This document shows, in pieces, positions 32,659 through 43,143 of a DNA stretch of 64,000 nucleotides. Source of the DNA: Liriodendron chinense (lineage: Eukaryota > Streptophyta > Magnoliopsida > Magnoliales > Magnoliaceae). The DNA lies in the NCBI GenBank assembly GCA_003013855.2, contig ML058386.1, positions 496,001-560,000 on the forward strand, in the 5' to 3' direction. The position numbers were made by a program, and so were the translations under genes. The notes beneath the pieces were generated by a model. That model made no database searches and was not told the DNA's origin. It saw only the letters and a program-made list of their open reading frames with translations. Each line of letters opens with the position of its first letter. Within the stretch, counting starts at the first letter, position 1.

Positions 32659-35600
32659 TCAATCATCCTGATAGACAGGATCATTCAGGGAGATGGACAT
32701 GTCTTCTGAATCAAATTTCTCAACAAATGGTTTAAGGCGTTGTCCATTAACTTTGAAACAGTCACCATTCGCTGCATTCTCAATCTCAACAGCCCCATGG
32801 GGAAAAACTTCTTTAACAATATATGGGCCGGTCCATCGAGATCGTAGTTTTCCCGGAAAAAGATGAAGTCGGGCATTGTACAAGAGCACTTTCTGTCCTT
32901 CATGGAAGGATTTCCTTAAGATGTGTTTGTCATGAAAGGCCTTCATCTTGCTCTTGTAAATCCTCGAATTCTCATATGCATCGTTCCGGATCTCATCAAG
33001 CTCATTTAATTGGAGTTTGCGAAGCGAGCTAGCCTTGTCTATGTCAAAATTTAGGGCCCGAATTGCCCAATAGGCTTTGTGTTCTATCTCCACAGGCAAG
33101 TGGCAAGCTTTCCCATAGACCAGTCTATAAGGGGACATTCCAATGGGTGTCTTGTATGCAGTACGGTGAGCCCAAAGTGCATCATCTAATCGTAGGGACC
33201 AATCCTTACGATCCGGTCTCACCGTCTTTTCTAAAATCTGCTTGATTTCCCTGTTGGAGATTTCAGCTTGTCCACTTGTTTGTGGGTGGTATGGGGTACT
33301 CACTTTGTGCCTAATACCATATTTCTTCATCAAGGTTTCAAAAGGTCTATTGCAAAAGTGAGAACCACCATCGCTAATAATGGCTCGAGGTGTCCCAAAT
33401 CTAGAAAGTATATTTTCTTTGAGAAACTTGAGGACCGTACGATGATCGTTGGTTCTACATGGGATAGCCTCTATCCATTTAGACACATAGTCTACGGCCA
33501 ATAGAATATAGACATGTCCAAAAGATGAGGGGAATGGTCCCATGAAATCGATGCCCCAACAGTCAAAGACTTCAAGATGTTGAATTGGGGTGAGGGGCAT
33601 CATATTTCGATGGGATAATCCTCCTAACTTCTGGCAGCGCTCGCAAGCTTTGCAAAACTCGTGGGTATCTTTAAATAATGTGGGCCAATAAAAACCACAC
33701 TGCAGAATTTTTGCAGTTGTTTTCTTGGCTGAAAAATGACCCCCACATGCTTGATCATGACAAAAGGAGATGACTGAATTGTGTTCATCATCGGGGACGC
33801 ATCTCCTTATAATTTGGTCTGGGTAATATTTAAACAATAAAGGTTCATCCCAGAAAAATCTGCGCACTTCCCTTAGAAATTTACGTTTGTCTTGCGCAGT
33901 CCAATGAGTCGGCATCGCACCTGTGGAAAGATAGTTGGCTATATCAGCGTACCATGGTGGATGCATAGCAACAAAGAGTTGCTCATCCGGGAATGAGTCC
34001 TCAATAGGTGACTCGTCAATGGAATTTGGTAGGACTAGGCGGGATAGATGATCCGCGACCACATTTTCTACCCCCTTCTTATCTTTGATCTCCAAGTCGA
34101 ATTCTTGAAGGAGTAGGATCCATCTTAGCAAACGGGGCTTAGCATCCTTCTTAGAAAGAAGGTATTTCAGCGCCGCATGATCCGTATAAACAATAACTTT
34201 GGATCCTATTAAGTATGGCCTGAATTTGTCCAAGGCAAAGATGACAGCTAGGAGCTCTTTCTCCGTAGTTGAATAATTAACTTGGGCAGGATTCAAGGTC
34301 CTACTCGCGTAGTAGATGACATGGGGCTTTTTATCCTTCTTTTGGCCTAACACCGCCCCAATAGCAAAATCGCTCGCATCGCACATCAACTCAAAAGGAA
34401 TGGACCAATCTGGTGGTTGCATGATAGGAGCGGTTGTCAACATGTCTTTTAGCTTTGAAAAAGCTAATTGACATTCGGTACTCCACTCAAATTGGTTCTC
34501 CTTTTGTAGAAGGTTGCATAAAGGCCTTGAGATGTGACTAAAGTCCTTTATAAACCTTCGATAGAAACCGGCGTGTCCCAGGAAGGACCGCACATCGCGT
34601 ATGCTTTTGGGTGGTGGTAGATTGGAGATTATGTCAATTTTTGCCCGGTCTACCTCTATTCCATTGGACGAGATGATGTGTCCAAGGACTATTCCTCTTT
34701 GTACCATAAAGTGGCACTTTTCCCAGTTTAATACAAGTTGCTTTTCCTCACACCTCATTAAGACCAACTTCAAGTGCTCGAGGCACTCATCAAATGTACA
34801 ACCAAAAACAGAGAAGTCATCCATGAACACCTCAAGAAACTCACCCACCATGTCTGAGAAAATACTCAACATGCATCGTTGGAATGTGGCGGGTGCATTG
34901 CATAACCCGAATGGCATCCTTCGGTAGGCGAAGGTACCAAACGGGCATGTAAATGTGGTTTTCTCTTGGTCTTCCGGAGCTATCTCAATTTGGTTGTATC
35001 CGGAATAGCCATCTAGGAAGCAATAGTAGGGATGGCCTGCCAACCTCTCCAAAATTTGGTCCATAAATGGGAGAGGGAAGTGGTCTTTCCTAGTGACCGT
35101 ATTGAGCTTCCTATAATCAATGCACATACGCCAACCGGTGGTCACCCTAGTGGGTATAAGCTCGTTGTTGGCGTTTTCAATGATGGTAATACCGGATTTC
35201 TTGGGGACAACTTGGGTAGGACTCACCCATTGGCTATCTGAGATGGGGTAGATGATACCCACATCCAATAGCTTTAACACTTCGGCTTTGACAACCTCCA
35301 TCATGTTTGGATTTAGCCGTCTTTGAGGTTGTCTAGTCGTTTTTGCGTTTTCTTCAAGGTGTATACGGTGAGTGCAAACCGAAGGATCTATCCCTTTGAG
35401 ATCCGCTATTGTCCAACCTATGGCTTCCCGGTGTTTTTTGAGTAACTCAATCAACTTGAGCTCTTGGTCTTTTTCTAGGTGGGAGGCAATGACAACTGGG
35501 AAAGTTTCCTCTTGACCCAGATATACATATTTAAGCTCGGATGGCAATGGTTTGAGGTCAAGCTTCGGTGGTTTGATGCTAGACGGTAGAGGCCTTGATG

Positions 35601-38106
35601 TGGTTGGTAGCAATTTTTCGAAATGGGGCCTCCACCGGCTAGTATCAACTACCGGTTTTTCTATATTTAATGCATGCACAATCTCACTAATGATAGGGTC
35701 TTTAGAATCCATGACGTGTGCTAAGCATGTCTCCAAACTTTCTAGTGGTTCAAGCTGGAGGAGTTCTTCTTCTTCAAAGGTTTCAAGCATGTTTACATCG
35801 AAAAACTCATCATCATCGACATCCCTATGTCTTTTGCCCAGGTGGAATACATTCACCTCTAGTGTCATGTTTCCAAAAGATAATTGCATCACCCCATTCC
35901 GGCAATTGATGATTGCGTTTGATGTGGCAAGGAATGGGCGGCCTAATATCACCGGTATTTGGGTGCTAGCATCCAAAACCGGTTGTGTGTCCAAGACTAT
36001 AAAATCTACCGGGTAGTAGAATTTGTCAACTTGGACTAGAACATCCTCAACTATCCCCCTCGGTACACGGATAGATCTATCAGCGAGTTGCAATGTGGTT
36101 TTGGTGGGTTTTAATTCACCAAGACCCAATTGTTCATATACCGAGTATGGGATCAAGTTCACACTTGCCCCCAAGTCTAACAAGGCACGTTCAATCCGGT
36201 AGTCTCCAATGATACATGAAACTGTGGGACTACCAGGATCTTTAAATTTTGGGGGAGTCTTTTGAGTGAGGATGGCACTCACTTGCTCAGTTAAGAAGGC
36301 CTTTTGCTGCACATTATATTTGCGTTTTGTTGTGCATAGGTCTTTTAGAAACTTGGCATAAGAGGGAATTTGTTTGATGGCATCAAGCAAAGGGATATTG
36401 ATCTTGACTTGTCTGAAAATTTCTAGAATATCTTGAGAATTTGGGAGAGATTTTGGGGCAACCAATCTTGATGGGAATGGTGCTGTGGGCTGGTAAATGC
36501 GTTCCGGTTGTTGTGGGGCTAAGTTAGATCCATTTTCATCCTCAGGACTTACCGGATCATTAGGCTCATCGGCCTTCACCGGAATAGTTTTGTCAATTTG
36601 TTTACCACTTCTAAGGGTGGTAATGGATTTAGCTTGCTCCATGTTTTGGTTGGAAAGATTAGGGATGCTTACTTCATGAACTTGCTTAGGATTGGGCTGA
36701 GGTTGGGCTGGAAAGGTCCCTTCCCTAGCATTCAAGCGTCCCTTAATCTCATCAACCGAGACTTTCAGCTCTTGGAACAATTGCTGATTTGATTCATTTA
36801 TTTGCGCTTGCCCTTGCATAAACGCTCTCAAAGTATCCTCCCATGAGACTTGAGGTGGGGCCATATTTTGCATGGGTGGCCCTCTTTGGGAGTTGGTAGG
36901 ATTGCCTGTTGGGGCATTCTTCCAACTGAAATTCGGGTGGTTCTTCCAACTCTCATTGTATGTATTACCTACTGGTCCATTGAAGGGCCGTTGATAACCA
37001 TATGTGGCATTGGCTGTCTCTTGCAACACTTCCTTAAATGCAGGAATTGTGGGACAATCTTGCGTAGCGTGTAAGTCGGTGAGACAAATCCCACATGTGG
37101 TTTCAACAGCTTCCTTGGACTTGGAAACTCCATTTTTGCTAAGTTCCATGGCCTCAACCTTCCTTGTGAGGTTGGCTATCCTTGCATTTACGTCGTCTTC
37201 CTCTTTAAGGACATATATCCCTCCTTTCTCTTGAGTAGGCTTGGGGTTCTTGGGTTTATCCGAGGTGTCCCAAGATTGGGCATTTTCAGCCAACATGTCC
37301 AAGTAACTCCAAGCATCATCTGGATTTTTACTCATAAACTCGCCATTGCACATCATTTCCACAAATTGGCGCATATTAGGACTTAATCCATCATTGAAAA
37401 AATTTATAATTCGCCAACTCTCATAGCCATGATGTGGGCAAGCAAGCAGGAGTTCCTTAAATCTTTCCCAACATTGAAAGAATGATTCACCCTCTTTTGC
37501 TGAGAAATTCATTATGGCCCTTCGAAGAGTGTTTGTCTTATGAGCTGGGAAGAACTTTTTCAAGAATTCCCGGTTCATCTCAACCCATGACCCAATCGAA
37601 TATGGTCTAAGAGAGTGAAGCCAATCTTTGGCTCTTTCTTTCAAGGTGAAGGGAAAAAGTTTAAGTCTGATTGTATCCCCAGAAACATTGGGATAATGCA
37701 AGGTGGCCAACACTTCTTCGAATTCTTGCAAGTGTAAGTATGGGCGGTCAGAGTCTAGCCCATGGAATTTAGGTAAAAGTTGGATTACTCCCGGTTTTAT
37801 GTCAAGGGTCCCACCGTTAGCTGGTAGAACTATGCAAGAAGGTGTAATTGTACGAGCAGGTTGTAGGTAATCCCGTAGTGATCTCATTGGAGGAACGTTA
37901 TGTACCTCATTCTCTCCTACTCCTTCCTGATTTGCGTTTGTGGTTGGAGTAGGGGGTGGAGGATTCCTTAAGGGTGTTTGCTCCATACTCCCTAAACTTT
38001 CACAATGCTCTTGATAATTCCGGACTCGTCTATGGACTGACAATGGTCCAACTAAACCACCTTCAGATTGGAGACGATTTGAATGGTTACGTTCCCAACG
38101 GGACAT
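32659..38106 (-). CDS. gag-pol: A6 gag-pol polyprotein, Athila lineage
   Basis: 1,815 codons without a break; start MSRWERN lies about 210 bases after the primer site. Approximate residues: gag domain 100-290 (FLKKFFPAHKTNTLRRA); zinc knuckle CX2CX4HX4C at 338-351; protease with DLGAS near 643 and VILGRPFLATSN after it; acidic linker about 740-800; reverse transcriptase with MCIDYRKLN and FMDD near 1094; RNase H with LMCDASDFAIGAVL near 1244 and YTDHAALKYL; integrase zinc domain (HDQACGGH...CKACERC) near 1450; catalytic D in WGIDFMGP near 1517, D in ISDGGSHF near 1578 and E in GQAEISN near 1614, the last two 35 residues apart. No chromodomain. It would be cut by its own protease into capsid, RT/RNase H and integrase. 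All key residues I can check are present. Confidence 0.96.
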   Translation of the reverse strand: MSRWERNHSNRLQSEGGLVGPLSVHRRVRNYQEHCESLGSMEQTPLRNPPPPTPTTNANQEGVGENEVHNVPPMRSLRDYLQPARTITPSCIVLPANGGTLDIKPGVIQLLPKFHGLDSDRPYLHLQEFEEVLATLHYPNVSGDTIRLKLFPFTLKERAKDWLHSLRPYSIGSWVEMNREFLKKFFPAHKTNTLRRAIMNFSAKEGESFFQCWERFKELLLACPHHGYESWRIINFFNDGLSPNMRQFVEMMCNGEFMSKNPDDAWSYLDMLAENAQSWDTSDKPKNPKPTQEKGGIYVLKEEDDVNARIANLTRKVEAMELSKNGVSKSKEAVETTCGICLTDLHATQDCPTIPAFKEVLQETANATYGYQRPFNGPVGNTYNESWKNHPNFSWKNAPTGNPTNSQRGPPMQNMAPPQVSWEDTLRAFMQGQAQINESNQQLFQELKVSVDEIKGRLNAREGTFPAQPQPNPKQVHEVSIPNLSNQNMEQAKSITTLRSGKQIDKTIPVKADEPNDPVSPEDENGSNLAPQQPERIYQPTAPFPSRLVAPKSLPNSQDILEIFRQVKINIPLLDAIKQIPSYAKFLKDLCTTKRKYNVQQKAFLTEQVSAILTQKTPPKFKDPGSPTVSCIIGDYRIERALLDLGASVNLIPYSVYEQLGLGELKPTKTTLQLADRSIRVPRGIVEDVLVQVDKFYYPVDFIVLDTQPVLDASTQIPVILGRPFLATSNAIINCRNGVMQLSFGNMTLEVNVFHLGKRHRDVDDDEFFDVNMLETFEEEELLQLEPLESLETCLAHVMDSKDPIISEIVHALNIEKPVVDTSRWRPHFEKLLPTTSRPLPSSIKPPKLDLKPLPSELKYVYLGQEETFPVVIASHLEKDQELKLIELLKKHREAIGWTIADLKGIDPSVCTHRIHLEENAKTTRQPQRRLNPNMMEVVKAEVLKLLDVGIIYPISDSQWVSPTQVVPKKSGITIIENANNELIPTRVTTGWRMCIDYRKLNTVTRKDHFPLPFMDQILERLAGHPYYCFLDGYSGYNQIEIAPEDQEKTTFTCPFGTFAYRRMPFGLCNAPATFQRCMLSIFSDMVGEFLEVFMDDFSVFGCTFDECLEHLKLVLMRCEEKQLVLNWEKCHFMVQRGIVLGHIISSNGIEVDRAKIDIISNLPPPKSIRDVRSFLGHAGFYRRFIKDFSHISRPLCNLLQKENQFEWSTECQLAFSKLKDMLTTAPIMQPPDWSIPFELMCDASDFAIGAVLGQKKDKKPHVIYYASRTLNPAQVNYSTTEKELLAVIFALDKFRPYLIGSKVIVYTDHAALKYLLSKKDAKPRLLRWILLLQEFDLEIKDKKGVENVVADHLSRLVLPNSIDESPIEDSFPDEQLFVAMHPPWYADIANYLSTGAMPTHWTAQDKRKFLREVRRFFWDEPLLFKYYPDQIIRRCVPDDEHNSVISFCHDQACGGHFSAKKTTAKILQCGFYWPTLFKDTHEFCKACERCQKLGGLSHRNMMPLTPIQHLEVFDCWGIDFMGPFPSSFGHVYILLAVDYVSKWIEAIPCRTNDHRTVLKFLKENILSRFGTPRAIISDGGSHFCNRPFETLMKKYGIRHKVSTPYHPQTSGQAEISNREIKQILEKTVRPDRKDWSLRLDDALWAHRTAYKTPIGMSPYRLVYGKACHLPVEIEHKAYWAIRALNFDIDKASSLRKLQLNELDEIRNDAYENSRIYKSKMKAFHDKHILRKSFHEGQKVLLYNARLHLFPGKLRSRWTGPYIVKEVFPHGAVEIENAANGDCFKVNGQRLKPFVEKFDSEDMSISLNDPVYQDD

Positions 38107-38316
38107 AAACCACTCAATCAGAAATCAAAACTAATCTTAACCTAGAAAACTGCAATCTGAAAATTCTAAAAACTAAGTTAGAAAGGTATCACCTGATGCG
38201 CTTAAACTGAAAGAAGAATTCCTACAAAACAGAAAACTTTGTTAGTTCTACGAAAAATCAGAAAAACCTATCTACTTCTACAGCCACTGAAACTATTTGA
38301 AAACTATTATCTAATT
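38107..38316 (-). other. A6 5' leader
   Basis: About 210 bp between primer site and start codon; no ORF. Short compared with the 600-bp A5 leader. Confidence 0.65.
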
Positions 38317-38334
38317 TCCCCGGCAGCGGCGCCA
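38317..38334 (-). other. A6 primer binding site (tRNA-Asp type)
   Basis: TGGCGCCGCTGCCGGGGA on the minus strand; one base differs from the A3 site. Confidence 0.87.
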
Positions 38335-38340
38335 AAAACT

Positions 38341-39770
38341 TGTTCGCTCGCCTCAAGTGTAAGGCTGCGATGTAGTAATAAATCTCGGTAAGACCGAGGT
38401 CGATCCACAGGGAAAAAGTAATAGCTTCCTAATTACTCTAGCAACTCAGTTAATAGAACAAATTCAATTTCAATAGAATGTTTAATCAAAACAGTAACTT
38501 AATGAAAAATCAGAGATATAATGTACTAAGGCTTCAAGGATCCACTTGTAGCAATCCTATGTTACTTCAGTCAATCCAAGTAGAGAACACAACTAGATTT
38601 GAAGTCCTATCTCTCATCTAGTTGGAAAGTAAAGCATTCACACACATTCATCCAATTCAAGTTGAACTTCCAAGTTCAAGTCCATTCAATCAATGTAGAA
38701 TTCAAATTCATAGCCTGCGGAGTAACAGCCATGCCTATGGACTATGGCCTGCTCAAGGATTACTACAATTCGAATCTAAACAAGCAACCTGTGATAATCT
38801 CAGAGAATTAAAAGGAATTCATGTCCGGAGCACATGAACTCAGATAAGACATCTCAAACTACCACCTATTGGACTGAAACATAAGAAAAATCCAACTTTG
38901 AATTAAAAGTACTTGAATCAAACTGAAATTAACATAGAACTGGCTACAAGCTTCACCTCTCAGCCTTAGCTGAGAGGTTTTAGCCGAGCATAGTCATGCT
39001 ACAACTAAAAACTCGAAAATAAAGCATAAAACTAGAAAAACCCGAAGATAGATGTTGCAGACGCTCCACAGTCGCCTTCAGCCTCCAAACTCACGTTCCT
39101 TCTCTTCTCTGATGCCTTAGGGAGAGCCCCTAGGTGGCCTTTTATAGCAACAATCCCCCCTTGCGTCGGATTCTGCGAAAGCCTTCGCATTGCGCAGCAA
39201 TTTTCGGAGTCCCAATTTAGAAAGGAGACTTCTTACGCAGGGCCGACCGGTCGTGACCGGTCGGCCTGGCTTTTCAATTACTCCAGAAAGCTCAGCCGAC
39301 CGGTCATGACCGGTCGGCGTGGGTTTTCAATTGTTCCAGCGTGCATGCCCGACCGGTCATGACCGGTCGGGCTGCTTCTCCTTCATCCAGTGCCTATGGC
39401 CGACCGGTCATGACCGGTCGGCCCCAATGCAATGTGTCCAGTCTTCCTGGCCGACCGGTCAAGACCGGTCGGCCTCCTTCCATTTTTTCTTATATGTGGC
39501 TGACCGGTCGGACGACCGGTCAGCCTTAGTTTTCTTCCACTTTTTCTTCTTTTCTTCATTCTCTTTTCTCCCTTTTTCTTCTTCTTTCTTTGATCCATCC
39601 TAGGACTTCATGCAATGTCTTCAAATACATTCTTTTGGCTCCAATTTAATGAAATCCACTCTCATCCCTACAATCACAGAAACACGTGTTAGATGGGTCT
39701 TTAAATCGTGAAAATCATGCAAACCATGTCATGTAATGGGCAATGCAATGTATAAATTGGAGGTTCAACA
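38341..39770 (-). repeat. A6 5' LTR
   Basis: 1,430 bp like the 3' LTR. TATA box at 39138-39147, hairpin 38956-38977, array about 39241-39526. Confidence 0.95.
39138..39147 (-). promoter_or_regulatory. A6 5' LTR TATA box
   Basis: CTATAAAAGG on the minus strand; the copy that would drive the A6 genomic RNA. Confidence 0.7.
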
Positions 39771-39775
39771 TCCGA
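39771..39775. other. A6 target site duplication, right copy
   Basis: TCCGA, after which the A5 LTR resumes inside its own palindrome array. Confidence 0.92.
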
Positions 39776-40036
39776 CCAGCCGTGACCGGTCGGCCAGACC
39801 AGTCCGACCGATCAAGACCGGTCGGCCAACAGGTCGCACCCCTTTCAGAGCTCGCTGGACAGATGGACTAATAGGTCCGACCGGTCGTGACCAGTCGGCC
39901 AGGCCAGTCCGATCGGTCGTGCGACCGGTCAGCCATGCAAAAACGGCAGCTTCTAATTCGGGCGCCGAAATTTTCTGCGCAAGTGCGTAATTCCTTGCGC
40001 AATCTGGAAGTTTCTTACGCAATGGATACCTTAAAG

Positions 40037-40046
40037 CTATAAAAGG
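40037..40046 (+). promoter_or_regulatory. A5 3' LTR TATA box
   Basis: CTATAAAAGG; the 5' LTR of the same element has lost it. Confidence 0.65.
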
Positions 40047-41006
40047 ACTTCTTCCCTTCATACCAGAGCATGCGAGGACGTGGGGATTGCTTAGGAGACG
40101 GATTCTACTTCGAGTTTCTAGTTTTCTTCCTGTTTTATTAGTTTTTATGTTTGTTTTGAGGCTTCTAGTTCAAGGATGTTAGAGATGAACTAAAACCTCT
40201 TAGCTAGGTCTAAGAGGTGAAGCTTTTGATTTGTTTTTGATGGATTTATGCAACCTAGGTTTCCTTTTATGTTTTAATTGAAGAATTTTTAGTTAATGTG
40301 AGTTTGAATCAAGTACTACTTTGGTTTTACTTTGATCTCTTGATGACTCCGGGCTCATGTGATTCTTAGTGACTTTAAGCTTGGTAGCTTACCTTCTAAG
40401 CATTGTTTATGTTTGTGTATTTCATTGATCTATCATTGACTCCGGGCATGGTAGATTCTTTGATTGCCTTGTATGCAATGGCCTGATTTTCATGTGGGAA
40501 CTCATGCAACTAAAGTTCGTATCTTTTGTTATAATCTGAAATAGTTGTTTGTTGATTGATTTTGATTTAATTAGAGTTTTAATCATTAGTTGTAATCAAG
40601 TCTAGTGACAGGATTTGATGAAAGCTATGATTGTGAATCTCAACTAGATTGGAAAGAGGCTTGGCCTACACAATTGAGTGTGCCCAAGACCTGAGCATGG
40701 TTGTGGGAATCAAATCAATGAATAAACACTTGTTCTGGATAATTGTTGATTGAACTGCTCTATATTCCAATCGGATAGAGATATGAATTCGATTCTGATT
40801 GAGTTATGAGAGACCTAGTTGTGTTGATGCATTGAAACTTATCAAAAGTGGATCCTTGGCGCTCTAGTGCCTTTTTAAATTGAAATTACCTTATACATTC
40901 ACTGTTTAACCCAAATTGCTATTTTCCAGCTTTAAACCTTAATAGGATCTTAATTACTAGTTATTTTAGGCAAATTCTGAGAATACCCATTCATAAATCT
41001 CTGTGG

Positions 41007-41859
41007 ATCATCTTCTTCATAGATCAACTAAACTATGGATCTCAAGGTGTACAAATCAACAACAAGCCTACGGCAAGAATTTACCTTACCGTCATTCTGA
41101 AGGCTTTCACACTATGTCCCATTTCCGACTTTGGTTACGAGTGGATCATCCCCTGGTTGGTAATAGGTAGCCCATTTCGGAATTTTCCACCATATTTTCA
41201 ATCATTCCCATATTTTCATCATTCTTTTCCCTTTTTTTTTATATTTAGATAGGATTTTTAGAAATCCATATCTTTCGTTATTTTTCTACGGACAAGGATG
41301 GACAAAGTACCCCGGCTTGGTTCCTCAACACCTCAAATCTAAGTCTAGCTAATCCACAAATCTACATAATCCTTTCAAACCATGAGAATCGTGTAATGTG
41401 AACTAAGTGTAAAAGTGTTCAAATTTTCTATCAATCATATAAATAGGGGAATTCACATATAAAACCATTATATTAAAGGTAGTTCAAGACTTTCAACATT
41501 ACTCACTTCGTATCTCCTTTTCTTATACTAGTATCATCCCGAATGCATAGAGTGCATAGAAACAAAGTTTTCCAAAAGAGTTTTATATTTTACAAAAATC
41601 GAAAATTTTCTACATACAATGCTCGAAATGTTACAAAACACTAGATTCATGTAGGAATCTCACCCCCCAAATAAATCTTGCATTGTCCTCAATGTAAAAA
41701 GATATGCAATAAGCAAGACATGAGAGCAATGAAATAAAACAAAGGAGAGTGAGAACAAGAGTACCTGAGGGAGCAAATTGATCAATTCTTGCATCTTTCA
41801 TTGTCTCGATGAGACTTATTCAATCCTAAATGCAGAAAAATAGATCCTAACCTACCTAC
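41007..41859 (-). other. A7 noncoding 3' block, partial
   Basis: Starts inside the structured stretch and includes the internal polypurine copy near 41666 (partly decayed). No gene seen. Confidence 0.65.
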
Positions 41860-43143
41860 CTACCTTTGATTAGTCCGATCGACTACATGATCAAATTTGA
41901 GCAGGATATTCATGAATTTCAATAAATTTCTCATGAGGACCATCCAAAGTCCTGCTCGACAGTAAACATGGGTGCTTGTATTCATTGAAGTCCAATATTT
42001 ATGTGCCCCACATGCATGAAAGGAGTAGATAAGAGCAGCAAAAAGATATCTCCTCAAATTCTGATCTGGGTTCTGATTGATTAAAAACGGGTCCTCCCAA
42101 TCAGAATTTTCAATGGGTTGAAGGACCCATGATTGTGGAGAGATATTCATCAAGTTATCATTGGTTAAAGTTGTCTCCTCCTCAATTTCAGAATTACATG
42201 GTGCTTCCACAAACAATGGTAAAGAGTGTAAATCAGTGGAATGGTGTTCTTTAGGCACCGACACCATGTCTAACAAACTATCCAACTTCTTAATCATTTC
42301 ATCATCAAGATTATAAGAGTGGGCTAAGCATTCCTCTAGCAAATCGAGATAGTCGGATGAAGGGACTTCATCCTCCTTTAATGATTGAAGAAATGCTGTT
42401 TCAATGGCAAAGAATTCCTCCTCTATAGAGAGGAGGTCTTCCAAGGAAAATTCTTCAGATTTAGTGGTAAGCACATCATCTAACATTGGTTGATCTTTTA
42501 AAATTTCAGATTGTGTTACCTCATGATCCAAAGGATCAGAATTTTCAATCAAAGGGATGTCTACCACAATCGAATTTAGCTTGTGTTGTTGTTGGAAGGA
42601 CTCAAAAATATCGACTTCGACAATCTCTTTAGCATGCATATCCTCCAGAGACTCATAATCATTATGCCCTTGGGAAAAAGAAACTATATGTTCATAAGCA
42701 TCCATCGAACCCTCACTGTTAGTATCCACACTATCGCTTTCAAATTTTATGGATTCCTCGGGTTCGTCAACCGCCATTGAAATCACTTCATCATTAAGTT
42801 CAAAGCATCCAAAAGAGATAGTGGACTCACCATAATTGATGATAACAATGGGATCATCGAGATCAATTTTCTCTAAAAGTCTATTCATTAAATCCGAAGA
42901 ATGTGGGGCTTGGGTAACTAAAAGTCTATTCATTAAATCCAAAGAAGGGGGGGCTTAGGTAGCCCCATCCTCCTCATTAGAAGAGATTTATTTGATGCTC
43001 CCAAATTCGGGCTCAACGTCTTCACAAGATGGTGAGTATGCTTGATTTGATTGTTCATCTACATACTCTTTCTATATTTTCTCAAGTATTTATGTTTACA
43101 TGTCATCACAAGAGCAAGACATTTTAGGGTGATTGTTAATAAC
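41860..43143 (-). pseudogene. A7 acidic linker/C-module ORF
   Basis: Open for 360 codons (41860-42942), with the same acidic segments and C-module as A10 (NSDWEDPFLINQNP, RRYLFAALIYSFHACG, THVYCRAGLWMVLMRNLLKF). Upstream the frame continues with at least two stops: CAA to TAA at 42954-42956 and one about 50 bases further. A duplication of about 48 bp repeats DLMNRLL near 42890-42950. Beyond 43143 the ORF start is cut off by A8. Confidence 0.7.

Larger units (their letters stand above)
30100..39770 (-). mobile_element. A6: full-length, apparently intact autonomous Athila element
   Basis: 9,671 bp, flanked by TCCGA on both sides. Both LTRs are 1,430 bp and I see only three differences between them, all transitions, in the first 150 bp. 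tRNA-Asp-type primer site, one uninterrupted gag-pol ORF, noncoding 3' block and polypurine tract are all present. There is no envelope-like ORF. The near identity of the LTRs and the open frame mean a recent insertion. It is a candidate source of proteins for A3, A5 and A10. Confidence 0.95.
23692..41006 (+). mobile_element. A5: gag-protease Athila-type element, interrupted by A6
   Basis: 5' LTR, primer site, leader, gag-protease ORF with acidic linker and C-module, 3' block, polypurine tract and 3' LTR. A6 lies inside the 3' LTR (30100-39770). There is no RT, RNase H or integrase. The last 120 or so bases of the 3' LTR are deleted at the junction with A7. Elements that keep gag but not pol have been described in plants as TR-GAG elements. 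Confidence 0.85.
39771..41006 (+). repeat. A5 3' LTR, right part, end deleted
   Basis: Continues 29764-30099. TATA box at 40037-40046, hairpin 40196-40217. Matches the 5' LTR until TCTCTGTGG at about 41006, then switches to A7 internal sequence of the other strand. Confidence 0.88.
41007..43143 (-). mobile_element. A7: fragment of a non-autonomous Athila-type element
   Basis: Internal region only: part of the 3' block (41007-41859), then the acidic ORF. The LTR on the left was removed at the A5 junction. On the right A8 begins at 43144. Very like the A4 internal region but not its continuation, because the two overlap in content. Confidence 0.75.

Noticed and set aside
41007..43143. A7 as the displaced right part of A2 or A4
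   Set aside because: It contains the ORF end and 3' block that A2 and A4 already have on their left sides, so it must be a separate copy.
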